Assembly (NCBI GenBank): GCA_019745975.1
Contig: JAIESQ010000070.1
Span: 1 to 41,320, forward strand
Reading direction: 5' to 3'
Length of the DNA stretch: 41,320 nt
Origin: Pirellulales bacterium
GTDB taxonomy: Bacteria > Planctomycetota > Planctomycetia > Pirellulales > JAEUIK01
Shown here piece after piece: positions 25,683 to 33,926 of the stretch. The notes beneath the pieces were generated by a model. The model ran no database searches and was not told the origin of the DNA. It saw nothing but the letters and a program-made list of their open reading frames with translations. Each line of letters opens with the position of its first letter. The first letter of the stretch is position 1. The position numbers were made by a program, and so were the translations under genes.

Positions 25683-26450
25683 CTAGCCGGCGTTCGGCTC
25701 CGGCAGCAACGTAGCGCGGTGGGCTTCGAAGCCGAGCCCTTCAACGAAGCGCCGCGCGACCATGTAATTCGACGGCGAATATTCGCGGATATGCTTCTTC
25801 AGCTCTTTGAGCATCGCGTTGGACGTGGAGTTAATCTTGTCGAAGTTGGTCGTGCCCAAGCTGCCGCCCACGGCGCTGCGCTCGGCGAAAAGCTTCTCGA
25901 GTTCTTCGCGATACGGCGCGTAGATGTCGGCCAAAAGGATCTCGGGCCACTGGATCGAACCACTGATCGGATCGAGCTCACTGGTCGTTAGGGGCTTGGG
26001 CTCGCGCTGCTTGGCGAAGCGCACCCAGTCCTCGGGGGTCGGCCGTGGACCGCGCTCTGCCTCGCGAGCCGCGCGGTTGACTTGCCGCATCTGGAAGTAG
26101 GTTTCGGTCGCCTTCATGCGGTTGTCGAGGTCGGCCGAGCGCGCTTGTTCGGCATACACCGCGCCCTGCGCGGTCATCAAGTTGTATTGCCCGGCGGCTT
26201 GAATCGCTGAGCCGAGCCCTTGCAGGTAGCTGCCGGCGATGGTGCCGCCACCACCCCAGCCTCCACCACCCCAACCGCCCCAGCCACCGCCGTAGTAGCC
26301 GCCTCCGGGTCGCACGCCCTGCCAGTAGTTCGGCTCCGGCAGCGGAAGCTGATTGGCACCGCCCGGCGCGGGCTGCCGCTGTGCCATAACCGGAGTCGCC
26401 GCCGCCAAGCTAACTACGACCGCTAGAGCGAGCACCATGTGCGTCTTCAT
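25683..26450 (-). CDS. Glycine-rich exported protein, function unknown
   Basis: 255 residues from the ATG at 26450, preceded by GAGGAG at seven bases; the ATG five codons upstream has no such site. A clean signal peptide (VLALAVVVSLAAATPVMA) is cut near AQ. A Gly/Trp/Tyr-rich stretch (about 47-70, repeats of GGWGG) follows, then a mostly helical domain with QYNLMTAQGAVYAEQARSADLDNRMKATETYF. I recall similar proteins from planctomycetes but know no function. It ends zero bases from the convergent adenosyltransferase gene. A perfect minus-strand TATAAT (26529-26534) may be its -10. Confidence 0.7.
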   Translation of the reverse strand: MKTHMVLALAVVVSLAAATPVMAQRQPAPGGANQLPLPEPNYWQGVRPGGGYYGGGWGGWGGGGWGGGGTIAGSYLQGLGSAIQAAGQYNLMTAQGAVYAEQARSADLDNRMKATETYFQMRQVNRAAREAERGPRPTPEDWVRFAKQREPKPLTTSELDPISGSIQWPEILLADIYAPYREELEKLFAERSAVGGSLGTTNFDKINSTSNAMLKELKKHIREYSPSNYMVARRFVEGLGFEAHRATLLPEPNAG

Positions 26451-26528
26451 CGTCAATCTCCTCACGGCCGGGCCGCGCGTCGTGCCCGCGAACGTATTCT
26501 GGAAAACCTGCCCACAGGCCTGTTTCGG

Positions 26529-26534
26529 ATTATA
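26529..26534 (-). promoter_or_regulatory. Candidate -10 element of the glycine-rich gene
   Basis: A minus-strand TATAAT about 80 bp before the ATG at 26450, in the divergent gap; the plus strand reads TATACT at 26531-26536 and could serve the HEAT-repeat gene. No strong -35 is seen on either strand. Confidence 0.35.
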
Positions 26535-26692
26535 CTACATGGGCGAATCGTCCACTTGGGGGCACGCGAAATCGCGTTCCTGCGGTGGGCTGCCTACACC
26601 ATGATACGCGGCGAACAGCTCGATACTGCCGCTGGTCGCCAGCATTTTCCGAGCATTTTACGCGGCCCTGGCCGCCAAGACGGGGAGTTCCG

Positions 26693-28963
26693 ATGCTGCA
26701 CAGTGGCTTGGGCATGTTGTTGGGGCTGCTGCTGTTAGGCGCCGATCCACACGTCACTTCGCCCGCCCACACGGCGCCGACGCTCGAGAACTACAAGCGG
26801 CAACTGGCCGACAAAGATCCGGCCGTGCGGGCCGCGGCGGTCGAAGGCCTGCCCCATGCCAATCTTCCTTCGCAAGATGTCGTGGTGCTGTTGGCCAAGG
26901 CGGCGACCGACCGCGATGTCGCGGTGCGGCGTTCCGCGCTCGACGCGCTAGGGCACATGGGGCGCGCCGCGCGCGCCGCGGTGCCTGTGCTCGTCAAAGC
27001 GCTCGCCTCGAAGGATCTCGCCGAACGCTACGAGGCGCTGTACGCGCTCGGTCGCTTGGGCGCGGCGGCTAAAGTGGCTCAGCCGCAGATCGAAGCGCTC
27101 CTCAACAATGACGACGCGTTCACGCAAGTAGTCGCCGCCTGGGCGCTAGTGCGCATCCAAGCCCGCAAGCCCGAGAACTTGAAAAGGCAGATTCCACTGT
27201 TGGTCGGCGCACTGGGGAACAAAGACGCGACGATTCGCCGCGAAGTAATTTCGGCGCTGGCGGAAATCGGCGCGCCAGCGGTCGCGGAGCTCTCGGCGGC
27301 GCTCGGCAAGGCGAAGACGCCGACCCACGCCAGCGCAGTCTTGTCGGCCCTGGCGGCGATTGGTCCAAGCGCCGCGCCCGCCGTCGGCGGCGTGCAAGGC
27401 AAGCTGACCGATGAAGATGTCGAAGTTCGCTGGCACGCGGCGCGGGCGCTGGCGTCGATCGGTCAGGAAGCCGAAGCTGCTGTTCCCGAACTCGTCAAAC
27501 TGCTGGGCGATTCGGAGCCGCGCGTGCGTTGGCACGCGGCGCACGCCTTGGGCAAGATTCCGGCCGCTGGCCAGTCGGCCGTCGAACCCCTCATCAAAGC
27601 CATTAGCGATTCCGACCCGCACGTTCGCCGGGCGGCGGTTGTGGCGCTGCGCACCCTTAAGCCCGATCCCACGAAAACACTCCCGTTGTTGGTCAAGCTC
27701 CTCGATTCGAGCGAGCCGCAGGTCGTCGCCCAGGTGCTCGACACGCTGGCCGAGTCGGGCGAGCAGGCGGTCCCCTTCCTGCAAAATGCACTCAACGACG
27801 AGAAGGGTCGCTACTGGGCGTGCCTGGTGATTGTCGAGATCGGCCCGCCAGCCAAGGCCACCGTGCCCGGGCTTACGCAGGCGACGGCCGACAAGGCGCC
27901 CGAAGTGCGCATGCAGGCGCTCAACGCCCTGGCTTCGATCGGGGCTGACTCGGCATCCGCCATCAACGAGATGATCAAGGCGCTCGACGATCCGGTGCAG
28001 CCGGTCCGCACCTCGGCCGCGTACGCGCTGGGCAGTCTCGGCCCGGCCGGCAAAGAGGCGCTGCCGGAACTTACCAAGCGCATCGCCGATGGCGCCACCG
28101 GCGAAGATAAGCTGCTCCCCGCCGTTTGCGCTTGGGCAATGGTGCGCATTGCTCCCGACGACACCGCGGTCACCGATGCGGCCGTGCCCGTCCTCGTGCG
28201 TTCGCTGCAAGCCCGCGATGTACCGCTCGAAGGTGCGCAAGCCGCCGCGCTGGGGCAGTTGAAGTCGGCCGCCGCCGTTGTCGCGCCGGCGCTGCTCAAG
28301 GCGGTCCCCACCGCCAGTCCGGCAGGCGTGGGCAACTTGCTTTCGGCGTTGCACAGCCTCGGGGTAGCCGCGCTTCCGGCCCTCGAAGCTGGCTTGGCCG
28401 ATCCCGAAACGCGCGGCCCGGCAGCCGCGGTGATCCACGAACTGGGAGCCGAAGCGAAGCCGTCCGCCGGGGCGCTGATCAAGGCGCTCGCTGACGAGCG
28501 ACCCGAAGTCCGCCGCGAAGTGCTGTTTGCACTAGCGGCGGTCGGCACCGACACGAAAGCAATTCCCGTTTTGCTCAAGTCGCTGGGAGACCCCGCCGAG
28601 GACGTGCGGCACGCGGCGGCGTTCGCGCTAGGCCGCATGGGGCCGACTGCCAAGGCCGCCATCGCGCCTCTCAAGGAACATTTAGAGAATCACGGTGACG
28701 ACGTGCTCTGTCTGGTCTGCGCTTGGGCCTTGGTACAGATCGATCCGGCCGGCAAAGACACCGCCAAGATCGCGCTGCCGCACCTGATCGAAGGGCTATC
28801 GAGCCAGGTGCCCATGGTGCGGCGCGAAGCCGCCGACGCGCTCGGCGATCTGGGGGCCCGTGCTCGCGAGGCCGTCCCGGTGCTGACCGAGCTATTGACC
28901 GATAGCGACCCAACCGTGGCCGAAGCCGCCAAGGACGCGCTGGCGCGGATCAACAAGAAGTAG
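26693..28963 (+). CDS. Exported HEAT-repeat protein
   Basis: 756 residues from the ATG at 26693, which has GGGGAG five bases upstream and opens a short signal peptide (MLHSGLGMLLGLLLLGADP). The rest is a continuous array of roughly eighteen HEAT/PBS-lyase-like repeats of 37-39 residues. A typical unit reads DVAVRRSALDALGHMG then AVPVLVKALASKD: an Ala/Leu-rich first helix with a conserved Asp and Arg, and a second helix starting AVP. No enzymatic motif is present. Such solenoids are protein-binding scaffolds; with a signal peptide this one would act outside the cytoplasm. It ends 85 bp from the convergent queG gene, with a hairpin repeat between. Confidence 0.85.
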   Translation: MLHSGLGMLLGLLLLGADPHVTSPAHTAPTLENYKRQLADKDPAVRAAAVEGLPHANLPSQDVVVLLAKAATDRDVAVRRSALDALGHMGRAARAAVPVLVKALASKDLAERYEALYALGRLGAAAKVAQPQIEALLNNDDAFTQVVAAWALVRIQARKPENLKRQIPLLVGALGNKDATIRREVISALAEIGAPAVAELSAALGKAKTPTHASAVLSALAAIGPSAAPAVGGVQGKLTDEDVEVRWHAARALASIGQEAEAAVPELVKLLGDSEPRVRWHAAHALGKIPAAGQSAVEPLIKAISDSDPHVRRAAVVALRTLKPDPTKTLPLLVKLLDSSEPQVVAQVLDTLAESGEQAVPFLQNALNDEKGRYWACLVIVEIGPPAKATVPGLTQATADKAPEVRMQALNALASIGADSASAINEMIKALDDPVQPVRTSAAYALGSLGPAGKEALPELTKRIADGATGEDKLLPAVCAWAMVRIAPDDTAVTDAAVPVLVRSLQARDVPLEGAQAAALGQLKSAAAVVAPALLKAVPTASPAGVGNLLSALHSLGVAALPALEAGLADPETRGPAAAVIHELGAEAKPSAGALIKALADERPEVRREVLFALAAVGTDTKAIPVLLKSLGDPAEDVRHAAAFALGRMGPTAKAAIAPLKEHLENHGDDVLCLVCAWALVQIDPAGKDTAKIALPHLIEGLSSQVPMVRREAADALGDLGARAREAVPVLTELLTDSDPTVAEAAKDALARINKK

Positions 28964-28993
28964 CGACCTTCGAGAAGCTGCGTCCGGTCGGGA

Positions 28994-29034
28994 TGGGTGC
29001 CACTGCTGGCTTGTCCAGCAGTGCGAGTGCCAGA
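28994..29034. repeat. Hairpin repeat between HEAT and queG genes
   Basis: CACTGCTGG (29001-29009) and CCAGCAGTG (29015-29023) form a perfect 9-bp stem around CTTGT, flanked by GGGTGC and GAGTGCC. I recall similar stretches between planctomycete genes as interspersed repeats, but could not check copy number. It could act as a bidirectional terminator for the convergent genes. Confidence 0.55.
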
Positions 29035-29048
29035 AAAGCATGTCTCGA

Positions 29049-30209
29049 TCAATTGGCCAGCAGCGCGGCGCGGATTTCACCGCACACCGCCGCGTCAGTC
29101 TCGCTGGCTTGCCGTGCTTCGAGCGCCGAGCGCGCCGCGCTTGCTTTGATTCCTGCACGAGCCAGTTGCCCCAGCGCCCAGGCACATGCACCACGCACCA
29201 GCGGTTCGATATCATCTAGTCCGCGCGTGAGCGCAGGCAGCGCGGATAGGACTGGTTGATTCCCCAACACGAGCGCGGCATTGCGCAACAGCCCCCGGCG
29301 CCGCGCGCGCCACAGCGGCGTCCGGCGATAGCGCCGCCGGAACGCCTCGTCGTCGAGGTCGAACAAGGTTGTCAGTTCCACGGGATTCGAGCCCTCCGTT
29401 GGCGAAAACTCGCGCGCCCGGTCGGCCGGCGCGTGGTTGTTCCAGGGGCATACTTCCTGGCAGATATCGCAGCCAAAGAGCCAATCGCCCAGGCCCGCGC
29501 GCAGATCGTGCGGCACCGGGCCATCCAGCTCAATCGTCAGGTAGCTGATACAGCGCCGACTGTCGAGCACGTACGGCGCCGTGAACGCGCCGGTCGGGCA
29601 GGCATCGAGGCACGCTCGGCAGGTGCCGCAGTGATCGGCCGCAAACGGCGCGTCGGTTGTCAATTCGGCATCGGTCAACAGGGCCGCCAGAAAGAACCAG
29701 CTTCCCGCCTCGCGATTCAACAGCAGCGTGTTCTTGCCGATCCAGCCCAGGCCCGCCAACTGCGCGAACTCGCGCTCCAAGAGAGGCGCCGTGTCGACCA
29801 CGCCGCGCGCCAGGCAACCACCGGCGCGACCGCGCAGATAGTCGGCCAGCGCGTGCAGCCGCTCGCGCACCAGATCGTGGTAGTCGACACCCCAAGCATA
29901 GCGCGAAACGCGCCCCTGGCCGACCCCAGCGGCGCGCGGTTCCACCGTGCCATACGGCATGGCCAGCATCACCAGCGAGCGCACGCCGTCGAGCACGTGT
30001 CGCGGATGGCGATACGCCTCGAGCCGGCCGCCGATCCACCGCATCTCGCCGGCGTGACCCGCGGCCAACCAGTCGACCAGTCGCGGAAACCCCGTCGGTT
30101 CGATCGCCGGGCAGACGCCCACCAGCGAAAAGCCGAGCCGGCGGGCTTCGGCTTTGACGTCGGCCGCCAGGGTTGCGGGGTCCGCGGTACTTAGCGCGTT
30201 TGGCGACAT
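29049..30209 (-). CDS. queG: Epoxyqueuosine reductase
   Basis: 386 residues. QueG reduces epoxyqueuosine to queuosine in the tRNA wobble base, using cobalamin and two [4Fe-4S] clusters. Cluster ligands are visible: Cys194, Cys197, Cys200 and Cys204 (CGTCRACLDACP), and Cys220, Cys247, Cys250 and Cys254 (CDICQEVCPWN). The catalytic Asp139 in VVDTAPLLER is present, as is GWIGKNTLLLN (155-165). The tail (about 300-386) folds as short HEAT-like repeats, normal for the longer QueG type that may contact tRNA. Other queuosine genes are not in view. Confidence 0.95.
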   Translation of the reverse strand: MSPNALSTADPATLAADVKAEARRLGFSLVGVCPAIEPTGFPRLVDWLAAGHAGEMRWIGGRLEAYRHPRHVLDGVRSLVMLAMPYGTVEPRAAGVGQGRVSRYAWGVDYHDLVRERLHALADYLRGRAGGCLARGVVDTAPLLEREFAQLAGLGWIGKNTLLLNREAGSWFFLAALLTDAELTTDAPFAADHCGTCRACLDACPTGAFTAPYVLDSRRCISYLTIELDGPVPHDLRAGLGDWLFGCDICQEVCPWNNHAPADRAREFSPTEGSNPVELTTLFDLDDEAFRRRYRRTPLWRARRRGLLRNAALVLGNQPVLSALPALTRGLDDIEPLVRGACAWALGQLARAGIKASAARSALEARQASETDAAVCGEIRAALLAN

Positions 30210-30302
30210 GCTTTGATGAGGGCTACTTCACGTTGCTATTGAGAACGTTACCATGGATTGTAGCCGCGCTGAGACCGCACGCGATCGATCGGAACGACTC
30301 AC

Positions 30303-30713
30303 ATGACGCGCTCGAATCGAACTCGATCATCACACCAACTGCCCTCTTTCGTATATGCACGGCCGTTAGTCGCACTGGTCCTGACATTGCCGGGCTGCGG
30401 CGGCCCGAAGATTCCACCAGAAGAACTCGGCGAAGTGCTGACCGAGCTGCCAAAGTTGTCCGAGGCCGAGAAGCCGTACGAACGCCCAGAGCTGGTGGCC
30501 GACGGACTCGATGTTCCGGCAGCCAGGTCGGAAGCCCAAGCCCAAGTCGAGACCGAACGCGCCGCGGCGAATGCGTCCACCGAATCCGCGCCTGCTGCGT
30601 CTAAAGGTACGTCGGTGTCGGGCGATTCAGCGGCGGCGCCAGAATCTTCCGCGCCATCCACTGCGCCGGAGTCAGGCAGTTCTCCAGAAGCTACATCGAC
30701 CGAACCCAAATAG
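30303..30713 (+). CDS. Small lipoprotein, function unknown
   Basis: 136 residues. The signal region ends LVALVLTLPGC, with a lipobox and lipidation Cys32. Just after it comes KIPPEELGEVLTELPKLSEAEKPYERPEL, which looks like a conserved motif; the remaining 70 residues are a Ser/Ala/Glu-rich low-complexity tail, probably disordered. I do not recognise a family. It is divergent from queG (93 bp) and convergent with the next minus-strand gene (18 bp). Confidence 0.6.
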   Translation: MTRSNRTRSSHQLPSFVYARPLVALVLTLPGCGGPKIPPEELGEVLTELPKLSEAEKPYERPELVADGLDVPAARSEAQAQVETERAAANASTESAPAASKGTSVSGDSAAAPESSAPSTAPESGSSPEATSTEPK

Positions 30714-30730
30714 CCGTGCTTCTGCACCGC

Positions 30731-32044
30731 TCAATCGGCATCCGACGGAATCGACGGCGCCTCGGCCGGCAGTTGCAGCGCGAAGGCAGCGAACCATTTC
30801 CCGTCCGCCAGCTCGTCGCAGATGATCAGGCAACCGCGGGTTCCTACAAGTTTGATCGAATTGCCGGAACGAAACCCTACCGGCACGCTGGTCAGTTGCG
30901 CGTCGAGCAAGTCACTAGGGCTGGCCGGCCAGTCGCCGTGCGCTTCTCGGAATTTTCCAGCGTGGATCGCTAAGCGCGCACAAATCAAACGCTGACGGGT
31001 GTGGATGCAAGAATTGCGGAGGGATTCGAATCTCCCGCCAAATGCTACCGCTACGCCATAGCGATCGAAATCCCGTTTGACTTGAGCGTGTACCCGTTGA
31101 AAGCGCGCGTCCGCTTCCGGGCCAGAATCATCGATAACCTCAGCGATCTTTCCATAACAGCGTAGCATGACCGTTTGTTGGTCAAGTCGTCGGAGTTGGT
31201 AGGCCGACCCTAGCCTGATTGGGTTCTTAGGACTTGCGCCCTTATTCTCAAGAAGCGTGAACATCGCAGCGCGTTCTGTTTTGATGTAAGGGGCCAACGC
31301 GATCGACTCGTATGTCGTCCGTAATAACTTGTCGAGCGAAGCTAACTGCGCCACGTCCTGCGAGCCGCGCGCGAAGGCAAGCTCGAGCAGATCAAGTGAA
31401 CCAGCAATCGCTTCAAAGCGATACTGCTGGCAAAGAGCATACTCGTGGTTCGTCAGGGAATTAGCGACGGTGATCTTGTCTTGGATCGCCTGCAGCGCGT
31501 CGACTTCGCGATGATCATCCCAGGCAAGTAGCACTCGCGCAGTCAGCAGCGCCTGAAGCTCGGCGTGGCGCTCAAGCCCCGGCAATTCGAACCGCCAGTG
31601 GTATGTCCTCGTTAATCCGGGAGGAAAACGGACTTTGCCTGCCTGCGCTAGGTGCACCAACTCGTCGATCGCCGAGCAATGTTGTCCTACGAAACTGGCA
31701 ACCTCGCTAGACCGGTAGCCGAGTGTGGGGGGGCGGGCTTCGAGGAAACGAGAAAAACCCGTGGCGCGGTAAGGCTCGGCGAGCGGTCCGGTCAACTGCC
31801 GGAACCGATCTCCTGCTGCTGCTTCTTCGGGTGTTGCTGGCGGCAGCTCCGAAGCCCAAACCGGTTCTCCTCGCCTCCGAAGCTCGCTGATGGCAAGATC
31901 GAGTTTGTGCTTAGAGCGGAGGTATAGCGCGCAAGAGGCGCTAAACAACAATGCCGCCACACCGAGCGCCAGCCAGCGCAATTTCACTCGGCCGAACCGT
32001 GCCAGCGTTTTACGCACTGTCGGTCGCATCATTTGGTTTGCCAC
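30731..32044 (-). CDS. Membrane-anchored protein, function unknown
   Basis: 437 residues from a GTG; ATG codons four and five codons later are alternatives. One membrane helix (about 23-45, WLALGVAALLFSASCALYL) is followed by a long soluble, mainly helical region. Near the C-terminus, ARLAIHAGKFREAHGDWPASPSDLLDAQL resembles the stretch in planctomycete pseudopilin-like and similar orphan proteins, but no enzymatic motif is seen. Its base composition appears lower in G+C than that of neighbours, hinting at a separate origin. It is the last gene of a long minus-strand run, 62 bp after the TPR gene. Confidence 0.65.
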   Translation of the reverse strand: MANQMMRPTVRKTLARFGRVKLRWLALGVAALLFSASCALYLRSKHKLDLAISELRRRGEPVWASELPPATPEEAAAGDRFRQLTGPLAEPYRATGFSRFLEARPPTLGYRSSEVASFVGQHCSAIDELVHLAQAGKVRFPPGLTRTYHWRFELPGLERHAELQALLTARVLLAWDDHREVDALQAIQDKITVANSLTNHEYALCQQYRFEAIAGSLDLLELAFARGSQDVAQLASLDKLLRTTYESIALAPYIKTERAAMFTLLENKGASPKNPIRLGSAYQLRRLDQQTVMLRCYGKIAEVIDDSGPEADARFQRVHAQVKRDFDRYGVAVAFGGRFESLRNSCIHTRQRLICARLAIHAGKFREAHGDWPASPSDLLDAQLTSVPVGFRSGNSIKLVGTRGCLIICDELADGKWFAAFALQLPAEAPSIPSDAD

Positions 32045-32106
32045 GCGGACCGGCCCGCAACGATCGCGAGCTTTCCAGCCGTTCCCGCACGAGAACCAGC
32101 CGGCAC

Positions 32107-32424
32107 TTACTGCCCAATCGACGCCAGAAACTCGGCCATCTCCCCCGCCGCGTGCGAGTCTCCCTGCACGCGAGCCGTCTCAATGCCGGTGCGCAGCACA
32201 CCGCGTGCGTCGTCGACGCGCGCCAGCTTCACCAGTTGCTGCGCCAGCATGAAGAAAGCCGGCACATACGGCGGCGCATCGCGCGTCAGCTCTTCGAATT
32301 GCGCGACGCTCGCCGGGTGGTTGCCCTCCTTCTCGAGCTCCAGCGCCAGGCTGTAGCGCAGAAAAGTATCGCCTGGCTCGTCGGCCAGCATCGCTTCGAT
32401 TTTTTCGCGGCGGGTCGGGGGCAT
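32107..32424 (-). CDS. Small TPR-repeat protein
   Basis: 105 residues from the ATG at 32424. It has about two tetratricopeptide repeats: FLRYSLALELEKEGNHPASVAQFEELTRDAP (read as helix pair one) and YVPAFFMLAQQLVKLARVDDARGVLRTGIETA (pair two), closed by a capping helix. There is no signal peptide, so it is cytosolic and presumably binds another protein. The longer reading from 32604 would run through a hairpin repeat and is not believed. Confidence 0.7.
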   Translation of the reverse strand: MPPTRREKIEAMLADEPGDTFLRYSLALELEKEGNHPASVAQFEELTRDAPPYVPAFFMLAQQLVKLARVDDARGVLRTGIETARVQGDSHAAGEMAEFLASIGQ

Positions 32425-32476
32425 GTTCTTGCCAGAGTGTATGGAACTGGTGCGTTTTACGCATCCTACAGATCCG

Positions 32477-32523
32477 GTAGCCGGCCTCTGCGAGGCCGGT
32501 CCGGGGTCGCAGACCCCGGCTAC
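32477..32523. repeat. Double-hairpin repeat, copy 1
   Basis: Outer arms GTAGCC and GGCTAC enclose two adjacent hairpins: CCGGCCTC-TGC-GAGGCCGG and CCGGGGTC-GCA-GACCCCGG. It lies between the LOG-family and TPR genes. A divergent copy of the same layout is at 38933-38988; both share CCTCTGC, then CGGTCCGGG, then GGCTA. This marks an interspersed repeat family of the REP type. Confidence 0.75.
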
Positions 32524-32563
32524 AGAGCCGTAGGACGTGAACAACGTTGCACACATACTACAG

Positions 32564-33823
32564 CTAATCCCGCGCCGGCGGTTGCGGCAGCTCGGGGACG
32601 ACAATTCTGCCCGCGTTCAGTGAGTCGATCAACTGCCGTAGCCGGCCGAGGTTTCGCCGATTGAAGCGGAACACCAGCCGCGGCAAGCTGGCGATCGCCG
32701 TTTCGTCGCGCTCCTCGGAGAGGGGGCCGGTGAGTTTGAATTCTCCTTCGGTCAGAATATCGTCGAACTCAGCCGAGATGGCAGCCAGCAGCTCCTCGCT
32801 CGGCGCCGTCTTCAGTCGCAGCACCAGCTTGTTGCGCACGTAGCGCATGCTGTGATAGACGCGGTAGAAATCGACGATTTCCCGCACTGCCTCGTCGAGC
32901 GAATCAGTCACCTTGTAGAGCGACAGATCCTCGGGTGAGATCATCCGATCGGCCAGCAGGTAGTCAATCACATAGCGTTGGAACGCTTGCCAGAAGACTC
33001 CGCCCGGCGCGTCGAGAAACACGACTGGCACGATGTCGCGCTTGCCCGTCTGCAAGAGCGTGAGCACTTCGATCCCTTCATCGAGCGTGCCGAAGCCGCC
33101 GGGAAACAGGCATACCGCATCGCATTCTTTGACGAACATCAGCTTGCGCGTGAAGAAGTAGCGCATGTGCACAAGCTTTGGATCGCCGGCGATGATCGGG
33201 TTGGCGTCCTGTTCGAAGGGGAGCATGATGTTGAGCCCCATCGAGTTCTCGCGCCCGGCGCCGCGGTGGCCGGCTTCCATGATGCCGCTGGCCGCGCCGG
33301 TCACCACGAGCCAGCCTTGTTCGGCCATAGCACGACCGAACGCTTCGGCCTGCAAATAGGGGGGCTCGGTCGACGGGGTGCGCGCCGAGCCGAACACGGT
33401 GACTTTGCGCTGCGAACGATACGGCGTGAACACCTTGAACGCGTATCGCAACTCGCGGATCGCGCGGCTCAACAATTTGAGATCGCCGCGGCTCGGGGCG
33501 TCGCTGGCCAGCTTGTCGGCAGATTCCTTGATCTCTTGAATCAAATCGGCGATGCGGCTGGGGCGCGCCGCCGGCACGAGCGTCGCGGGGTCGGTCGCCG
33601 CCCCTACCGCGGCGGCTTCGGCTTCGATCGCATGGCCCGCCGCGCGTTTGAGCTGCAAGAGCTCGACCGGCAGCGCGTCGAGCGACACGCTCTCGTCGAA
33701 CGCGGCGTCGGTGGCTTCGGCGGCCGGCACCAGCGCCGCCGGCGCCGCATCGGGCGGTTGTGATCCGTTATGTGCCTGTTTACTTGACGCCGTCGCGGGC
33801 CCCTGCCGAAATTCTTTGCTCAC
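32564..33823 (-). CDS. LOG-family nucleotide phosphoribohydrolase-like protein
   Basis: 419 residues from a GTG at 33823 with GAGAGG seven bases upstream; longer ORF starts lack a good site. Residues 1-100 are Ala-rich and variable. The Rossmann LOG core covers about 135-350: VTVFGSAR (142-148), [14 protein letters not shown] (176-189), and the hallmark PGGFGTLDE (241-249), with [11 protein letters not shown] before it. LOG enzymes release ribose-5-phosphate from cytokinin riboside or other nucleoside monophosphates. The family motif is intact, so an enzyme is likely, though the bacterial substrate is uncertain; YgdH/PpnN-like nucleotide cleavage is the main alternative. It lies 103 bp after pabB in the same direction and may be loosely co-transcribed. 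Confidence 0.85.
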   Translation of the reverse strand: MSKEFRQGPATASSKQAHNGSQPPDAAPAALVPAAEATDAAFDESVSLDALPVELLQLKRAAGHAIEAEAAAVGAATDPATLVPAARPSRIADLIQEIKESADKLASDAPSRGDLKLLSRAIRELRYAFKVFTPYRSQRKVTVFGSARTPSTEPPYLQAEAFGRAMAEQGWLVVTGAASGIMEAGHRGAGRENSMGLNIMLPFEQDANPIIAGDPKLVHMRYFFTRKLMFVKECDAVCLFPGGFGTLDEGIEVLTLLQTGKRDIVPVVFLDAPGGVFWQAFQRYVIDYLLADRMISPEDLSLYKVTDSLDEAVREIVDFYRVYHSMRYVRNKLVLRLKTAPSEELLAAISAEFDDILTEGEFKLTGPLSEERDETAIASLPRLVFRFNRRNLGRLRQLIDSLNAGRIVVPELPQPPARD

Positions 33824-33926
33824 CTTGAATCCTCTCACCGTACTCCGCGATCGGGCCAATTCCATGCCGATCGTCCCTGCACTGCCATTATACGCAGCGG
33901 TCCAGTTCGAAGATGGCCCAGTCGCT

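Noticed and set aside
27146-28438. 430-codon minus-strand ORF inside the HEAT-repeat gene
   Set aside because: It mirrors the repeats of the plus-strand gene, is rich in Arg/Gly/Gln with no domain, and the plus-strand protein is clearly real.
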